From Proluteimonas luteida (GTDB lineage: Bacteria > Pseudomonadota > Gammaproteobacteria > Xanthomonadales > Xanthomonadaceae), in contig NZ_JAIWPT010000006.1 in the NCBI RefSeq assembly GCF_021191695.1, positions 124,001 to 188,000 of the forward strand: a DNA stretch of 64,000 nt, read 5' to 3'. Every line of letters begins with the position of its first letter. Within the stretch, counting starts at the first letter, position 1. Of this stretch, positions 59,668 to 64,000 are shown piece by piece. The notes beneath the pieces are model-generated. The model had not been told where the DNA came from. It did not search any database and saw nothing but the letters and a program-made list of their open reading frames with translations. A program made the position numbers and the translations under genes.

Positions 59668-60414
59668 CTACTCCTGCGGTGCGCGGGCGGTGTCGTAGGG
59701 AATCGCGGTGGCGCCCTCGATCGCACCGGTGCGCGCGCTGGTATGCACGTACAGCGTGACTTCGCGCCTGAACTCCAGCGGGCCGTCGACCACCGCATCG
59801 GGGCCGATGATCACCCGCGGGTTGCGGCGGTTGATCGACACCGGCAGCCACGTCGACGACGGCTTCTCGACGACGACCTTGCCGCGCACCTGCGAGCCGG
59901 CACCGATGGTGATGTCGCCGTTGACGGTCTTCACGTCGCCGCGCACCTCGGTGCGGACCAGGCCGATCGCGCCGTTGACGGTGGTGACGTTGCCGTCGAT
60001 GCGGCCGTCGCGGTCGATGAACACGCCGCCGCTGACGCTTTCGACCTGGCCGCCGATCCGTGCCGCCGTACCGACGCGGATGCCGCCGTTGACCGTCGTC
60101 AGCTTGTCGACCTGGGCGCGGTCCCCCAAGGTGATGCCGCCATTGACCGTTTCCAGGTCCTCGGCCTGCACGTCGTGGCCGGCGCGGATGCCGCCGTTGA
60201 CGGTCTCCACGTCCTGCACCCGCGCACCGTCGCCGATGCGGATGCCGCCGTTGACCGTCGACAGGTCGCCATAGGCCTGGCCGGCCTCGGCGGTGATGCT
60301 GCCGTTGACCTTGGAGATGTCGCTCTGGGCCGAGGCGGCGCCGGCGCCGAGCGCCAGGGACAGCGCCAGCAGCAGCGGGGTGATGCGGGAAACGGGGCGC
60401 GTGGCATGGGACAT
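59668..60414 (-). CDS. Secreted repeat protein with eight TVNGGI-type repeats, predicted beta-solenoid
   Basis: A 248-residue protein with a Sec signal ending near SASAQS. Residues about 30-175 are eight 18-19-residue repeats, each with a strand of the form (S/T/E)TVNGGI followed by GD/GA turns: KVNGSI, TVNGGI, ETVNGGI, ETVNGGI, TTVNGGI, ESVSGGV, TTVNGAI, KTVNGDI. This periodicity fits a bactofilin-like or polymeric beta-solenoid. The C-terminal 70 residues are non-repetitive (PVSINRRNPRVIIGPDAVVDG). It probably coats or scaffolds an envelope structure. Divergent from gpmI; GGAG precedes the ATG. Confidence 0.83.
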   Translation of the reverse strand: MSHATRPVSRITPLLLALSLALGAGAASAQSDISKVNGSITAEAGQAYGDLSTVNGGIRIGDGARVQDVETVNGGIRAGHDVQAEDLETVNGGITLGDRAQVDKLTTVNGGIRVGTAARIGGQVESVSGGVFIDRDGRIDGNVTTVNGAIGLVRTEVRGDVKTVNGDITIGAGSQVRGKVVVEKPSSTWLPVSINRRNPRVIIGPDAVVDGPLEFRREVTLYVHTSARTGAIEGATAIPYDTARAPQE

Positions 60415-60530
60415 GGCGGAATCTCCGGAGCGGGTGGGGCGGCGCGCCGTGGCGCCGCCGTATTCGACAACGGAAGCTTGCACCCGCTTCGCTACAATCG
60501 CACCTGTCATTCGTCACTGGGCCGATCGCC

Positions 60531-62093
60531 GTGCCACATGCCGCCCCCCCCTCCCGTCCGCGCCCGGTCGTGCTGCTGATCCTCGATGGCTGGGGGCACC
60601 GCGACGACCCGCGCGACAACGCCCTGGCGCTGGCCGAGCTGCCGAACTGGCGCCGGCTGCTGGCCGAACACCCCAGCACCCTGATCCATACCGAGGGCCG
60701 CCATGTCGGCCTGCCGGACGGGCAGATGGGCAACTCGGAAGTCGGCCACATGAACATCGGCGCCGGCCGCATTGTCTACCAGGACCTGACCCGCATCGAC
60801 GCGGCGATCGAGGACGACAGCTTCTTCCACAACGCCGAGCTCAACGCCGCCTGCGACGCGGTGCTGGCCGATGGCGGCACGCTGCACGTGCTGGGCCTGC
60901 TGTCGCCGGGCGGCGTGCACAGCCACGAGGCGCACCTGTTCGCGATGCTGGAGCTGGCGAAGCGGCGTGGCGTGCCGCGGGTCGCCGTGCACGCCTTCAC
61001 CGACGGCCGCGACATGCCGCCGCGTTCGGCCGAACCGAGCCTGCGCGCGCTGCAGGCGCGCTGCGACGCGCTGGGCAACGCGCACATCGCCAGCGTCTCG
61101 GGCCGCTACTTCGCCATGGACCGCGACAAGCGCTGGGAGCGCGTGCGCAAGGCCTGGGACGCGATCGTCGAGGCGCGCGGCGAACACGCGCCCGATGCGC
61201 TGGCCGCGCTGCAGGCCGCCTATGCGCGCGGCGAGAACGACGAGTTCGTGACCCCGACGGTGATCGACGGCAGCGCGCCGATGGCCGATGGCGACGCCGT
61301 GGTGTACATGAATTTCCGTGCCGACCGCGCGCGCCAGCTGACCGCCGCGTTCGTGGCGCCGGATTTCGACGGCTTCGACGGGCCCGATGGCAGCCCCCGC
61401 CGCCCGCACCTCGCGCGCTTCGTCTGCCTGACCGAGTACGACGCCACGCTGCCGGCGCCGCAGGCATTCGCGCCCGACCACCTGCCCAACACGCTCGGCG
61501 AGGTGCTCGGCGCCCGCGGCCTGTCGCAGCTGCGCATTGCCGAGACCGAGAAGTACGCGCACGTGACGTTCTTCCTCAGCGGCGGCCGCGAGGACCCCTA
61601 CGCCGGCGAGGATCGCATCCTCGTCCCGAGCCCGAAGGTCGCCACCTACGACCTGCAGCCGGAGATGAGCGCGCCGGAAGTCTGCGCGCGGCTGGTGCAG
61701 GCGGTGCGCGACGAACGCTTCGACGTCATCGTGTGCAATTTCGCCAATCCCGACATGGTCGGCCATACCGGCGTGCTGGAGGCGGCGATCAGGGCGGTGG
61801 AGACCGTCGACCGCGCGGTCGGCGAGATCGTCGACGTGGTCCGCGCGCACGGCGGCGAGCTTCTGGTCACTGCCGATCACGGCAACGTCGAGATGATGCG
61901 CGACCCGGAAACCGGCGAGCCGCATACCTCGCACACGGTCGGCCCGGTCGACCTGGTCTATGTCGGCAGCCGCAGCGCATCGTTGCGTCGTGGCGGTGCG
62001 CTGCGCGACCTCGCGCCGACGATCCTCGACCTGCTGGGCGTCGACAAGCCGGCCGAGATGACCGGCCGCAGCCTGTTGCAGGCCGACGGCTGA
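60531..62093 (+). CDS. gpmI: Phosphoglycerate mutase, cofactor-independent GpmI
   Basis: A 520-residue iPGM: LLILDGWGHRDD, catalytic Ser in GQMGNSEVGHMN, TDGRDMPPRS, metal ligands in DHGNVEMMRD and HTSHT. It interconverts 3- and 2-phosphoglycerate. The start is a GTG at 60531 (MPHAAPPSRPRPVV); no ATG fits better. A -10-like TACAAT lies at 60493-60498. It is followed after two bases by envC, as is common in this family. Confidence 0.93.
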   Translation: MPHAAPPSRPRPVVLLILDGWGHRDDPRDNALALAELPNWRRLLAEHPSTLIHTEGRHVGLPDGQMGNSEVGHMNIGAGRIVYQDLTRIDAAIEDDSFFHNAELNAACDAVLADGGTLHVLGLLSPGGVHSHEAHLFAMLELAKRRGVPRVAVHAFTDGRDMPPRSAEPSLRALQARCDALGNAHIASVSGRYFAMDRDKRWERVRKAWDAIVEARGEHAPDALAALQAAYARGENDEFVTPTVIDGSAPMADGDAVVYMNFRADRARQLTAAFVAPDFDGFDGPDGSPRRPHLARFVCLTEYDATLPAPQAFAPDHLPNTLGEVLGARGLSQLRIAETEKYAHVTFFLSGGREDPYAGEDRILVPSPKVATYDLQPEMSAPEVCARLVQAVRDERFDVIVCNFANPDMVGHTGVLEAAIRAVETVDRAVGEIVDVVRAHGGELLVTADHGNVEMMRDPETGEPHTSHTVGPVDLVYVGSRSASLRRGGALRDLAPTILDLLGVDKPAEMTGRSLLQADG

Positions 62094-62095
62094 GC

Positions 62096-63349
62096 ATGAT
62101 GCGCGCAGCCCTGTCGCGTGGCGTCGCGCTGCTGCTGGTCGGATTGGCCCTGTCGCTGCCGGCGCCCGGAGCGGCGGCGCAGGACAGCCGCGAGACCGAG
62201 CGCCGGCTCGAGCGCGTGCGCAAGGAGCTGCGCGACGTCGCCGCCGAGCGCCGCCGCATCGAGGGCCAGCGCGGCGCCGCGACCCGCGAACTGCGCCAGG
62301 CCGACGAGCAGGTCGCCGCATCGACCCGTGCGCTGCGCGAGACGCGCATCCGGCTGGCCGAAGAACAGGCCGCGCTGGAGCGGCTGCAGGCGCGCCGGCA
62401 GCAGCTCGACGCGACCATCGACAGCCGCCGCGCCGAACTCGCCGCGCTGCTGCGCGCGGCCTACACCATCGGCGACGACGCGCCGCTGAAGCTGATGCTG
62501 GCCCAGGACCGGGTCGCCGACGCCGGCCGCCTGCTGACCTACCACCGCTACCTGCAGCAGCAGCGCAGCGAGCGCATCGCGGTGCTGCGCGCGGAAATGG
62601 CCGAGCTCGACGGCATCGAGGCGGCGCTCCACGAACGCCGCACCGCGCTGGAAGCCGCCGAACAGGAACAGCGCACGCGCCTGGCGCAGGTCGAATCCGA
62701 CCGTCAGAAGCGTGCCGAGGCGGTCAAGGGGCTGGAGGCGCAGTTCGCCGACCGCCAGGCGCGCGAGCAGACCCTCGGCCGCGATGCCCGGGGACTGGAG
62801 CGCGTGCTGGCGCAGTTGCGCGAAGCCGCGCGCCGCGCGGAAGCCGAACGCCGTCGCGCCGCCGAAGCGGCCGCGGCGCGGGAGCGGGCGCGCGCCGCCC
62901 CCGGCGCATCGCCGTCGCGCGCGCCGTCGCGGCCGCCGGTGCAGGTCGCCCGCGCCGCCGCGCCGCAGGTCGGTGGCCTGGGCTGGCCGCTGAGCGGGGC
63001 GCTGCTGACATCCTATGGCGGCAGGCTGCCCGACGGCCGCAGCAGTACCGGCATCCTGATCGGCGCCAGCGCCGGCACCCCGGTCAAGGCGGTCGCCGAC
63101 GGCAGCGTGGTGTTCGCCGAATGGATGACCGGCTACGGCATGCTGGTGATCGTCGACCACGGCAACGGCTACATGAGCCTGTACGCGCACAACGATGCGT
63201 TGCTGAAGAATACCGGCGACCGCGTCTCGCGCGGCGACACCATCGCAAGCGTCGGCAACTCCGGCGGCCAGGGCCGCAGCGGGCTGTACTTCGAGCTGCG
63301 CCAGGACGGCAAGCCGGTCAATCCGGTGACCTGGCTGCAGCGGCGCTGA
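62096..63349 (+). CDS. envC: EnvC-like murein hydrolase activator
   Basis: A 417-residue protein: signal peptide (ending PGAAA), a long coiled coil (residues about 25-270, heavy in Arg/Glu), then a LytM domain in which the zinc ligands are replaced (HxGxD becomes STGILIGA; HxH becomes LYFEL). This is the known EnvC pattern: it activates amidases at the division site without cleaving murein. ATG at 62096 (a second ATG at 62099 is equally possible). It follows gpmI and precedes ctpA. Confidence 0.92.
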   Translation: MMRAALSRGVALLLVGLALSLPAPGAAAQDSRETERRLERVRKELRDVAAERRRIEGQRGAATRELRQADEQVAASTRALRETRIRLAEEQAALERLQARRQQLDATIDSRRAELAALLRAAYTIGDDAPLKLMLAQDRVADAGRLLTYHRYLQQQRSERIAVLRAEMAELDGIEAALHERRTALEAAEQEQRTRLAQVESDRQKRAEAVKGLEAQFADRQAREQTLGRDARGLERVLAQLREAARRAEAERRRAAEAAAARERARAAPGASPSRAPSRPPVQVARAAAPQVGGLGWPLSGALLTSYGGRLPDGRSSTGILIGASAGTPVKAVADGSVVFAEWMTGYGMLVIVDHGNGYMSLYAHNDALLKNTGDRVSRGDTIASVGNSGGQGRSGLYFELRQDGKPVNPVTWLQRR

Positions 63350-63413
63350 GCGCCAGCGCCGCCGCCGCGGCCGCACACGCATCGGCGCCGGAACTGAATA
63401 TTCCTGCGCGGGC

Positions 63414-63444
63414 TTAACGCATTCACGGAGGCGGCCCGCATAAT
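63414..63444 (+). promoter_or_regulatory. Possible ctpA promoter
   Basis: -35-like TTAACG (63414-63419) and -10-like CATAAT (63439-63444) with a long 19-bp spacer, 55 bp before the ctpA ATG. Only weakly supported. Confidence 0.4.
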
Positions 63445-63498
63445 CACGGGCCGCGCCACGCTGCGCGGATCTGGCATTTCCGATCGGAGTCGTCCTGC

Positions 63499-64000
63499 AT
63501 GCGCTTGAGTTCCCTGACGCTGGCCCTGTCCCTGCTGCTGTCCCCGGCGGCATTCGCGCAGGATCCCGTGCCGCAGCCGGTGCCGGAGACGCCCGCCGAA
63601 GAGCCACAGGACGCGCCGGCGCCGGAACCGCCGCCGGCGGAGACCCCGGACGACGCGCAGGACGCCGCACCGCCCGCCGATGCCGGCGCGCCCGTCGCCG
63701 CCGACGGTTCCGACGCCGCGGAGGTCGCTTCCAGCCGCGTGCCGCTGCAGGAGATCCGCCGCTACGTCGGCGTGTTCAACGCGGTGCGCGAGGCCTATGT
63801 CGAACCGGTCGACGACCGCGAACTGATGTCGTCGGCGATCCGCGGCCTGCTGCTCGACCTCGACCCGCACAGCGTCTACATGCAGAAGGACGCCGCCGAG
63901 GCCTTCGACGAAGGCACCGCCGGCGCCTACGACGGCATCGGCGTCGAGGTGATGTACCTGCCCGAGGGCAGCATGCGGGTGATCGCGCCGATCGACGGCA
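63499..64000 (+). CDS. ctpA: Carboxyl-terminal protease CtpA, N-terminal part
   Basis: The first 167 residues of an S41 C-terminal processing peptidase that runs off the window. A Sec signal (LTLALSLLLSPAAFAQ), a Pro/Glu/Ala-rich linker (residues 22-75), then the N-terminal helical region (EIRRYVGVFNAVREAYVEPVDDRELMSSAIRGLLLDLDPHSVYM) and start of the PDZ domain (GIGVEVMYLPEGSMRVIAPIDG). The catalytic Ser/Lys lie beyond the edge. GGAG precedes the ATG. gpmI-envC-ctpA is a known arrangement. Confidence 0.9.
   Translation, partial: MRLSSLTLALSLLLSPAAFAQDPVPQPVPETPAEEPQDAPAPEPPPAETPDDAQDAAPPADAGAPVAADGSDAAEVASSRVPLQEIRRYVGVFNAVREAYVEPVDDRELMSSAIRGLLLDLDPHSVYMQKDAAEAFDEGTAGAYDGIGVEVMYLPEGSMRVIAPIDG

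Noticed and set aside
62096..63349. EnvC as an active metallopeptidase
   Set aside because: Zinc ligands of the LytM domain are missing, as in known EnvC activators; it is a regulator, not an enzyme.
1..64000. tRNA, rRNA, riboswitch or CRISPR features
   Set aside because: I looked in the gaps and saw no cloverleaf-like, rRNA-like, conserved leader or repeat-spacer patterns, but I could not run a covariance search, so small RNAs may be missed.

Overview
The window is a contiguous, very GC-rich (about 70 percent) chromosomal stretch. Gene order (gpmI-envC-ctpA, tyrS next to an M23 peptidase and anmK, pyrE next to xth and ampG) and protein sequences suggest a Lysobacteraceae (Xanthomonadaceae) gammaproteobacterium of the Luteimonas/Lysobacter/Xanthomonas type; this is inferred from family resemblance, not from a search. 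I see no rRNA, tRNA, CRISPR, phage or complete insertion sequence. Genes are dense, often with 4-bp stop/start overlaps.

Left part (1-18 kb). Two homologous pairs, each a signal-less alpha/beta-hydrolase lipase followed by an ankyrin-repeat lipoprotein, lie in tandem (1-4086) and look like a duplicated effector/immunity module. Next is a probable D-glutamate or muropeptide-peptide catabolic locus (4389-16885): two secreted serine hydrolases, a TonB-dependent receptor, a POT-like peptide transporter, DgcA- and DgcN-like enzymes, an XRE-cupin regulator and a gamma-glutamyltransferase. The two catabolic promoters share a TTGACA box and a GATCCC-containing motif, and the motif recurs beside the regulator gene.

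Middle part (18-38 kb). A secreted protein with two tandem copies of one domain is followed by an ABC exporter operon with three consecutive membrane-fusion-type proteins, then a BlaI/BlaR-like pair with an inverted-repeat operator. A six-gene run follows: two Roadblock/LC7 proteins, an unknown protein, a small GTPase, a second unknown and a histone-deacetylase-family enzyme. It recalls actinobacterial conservons. A Ycf46-like AAA ATPase, an orphan ParA, a SixA-like phosphatase, YceI and a phospholipase D lipoprotein come next. Three tandem tiny paralogous genes (37323-37950) encode Arg/Gly/Tyr-rich proteins.

Right part (38-64 kb). Mostly housekeeping genes: thioesterase, acyltransferase and hydrolase, TPR-sulfotransferase-like protein, PEBP protein, META/DUF4377 lipoprotein, two VOC proteins with an ECF42-type sigma factor, uppP, pyrE, xth, ampG, anmK, an M23 peptidase, tyrS, mgtC, an M28 peptidase, a repeat protein predicted to be a beta-solenoid, gpmI, envC and the 5' part of ctpA. 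A HAD-family phosphatase gene between mgtC and the M28 peptidase is split by a 271-bp MITE-like element with 24-bp perfect terminal inverted repeats.

A theme of the window is cell-wall turnover: the D-Glu locus, AmpG, AnmK, UppP, M23/EnvC, CtpA and BlaR-like sensing.
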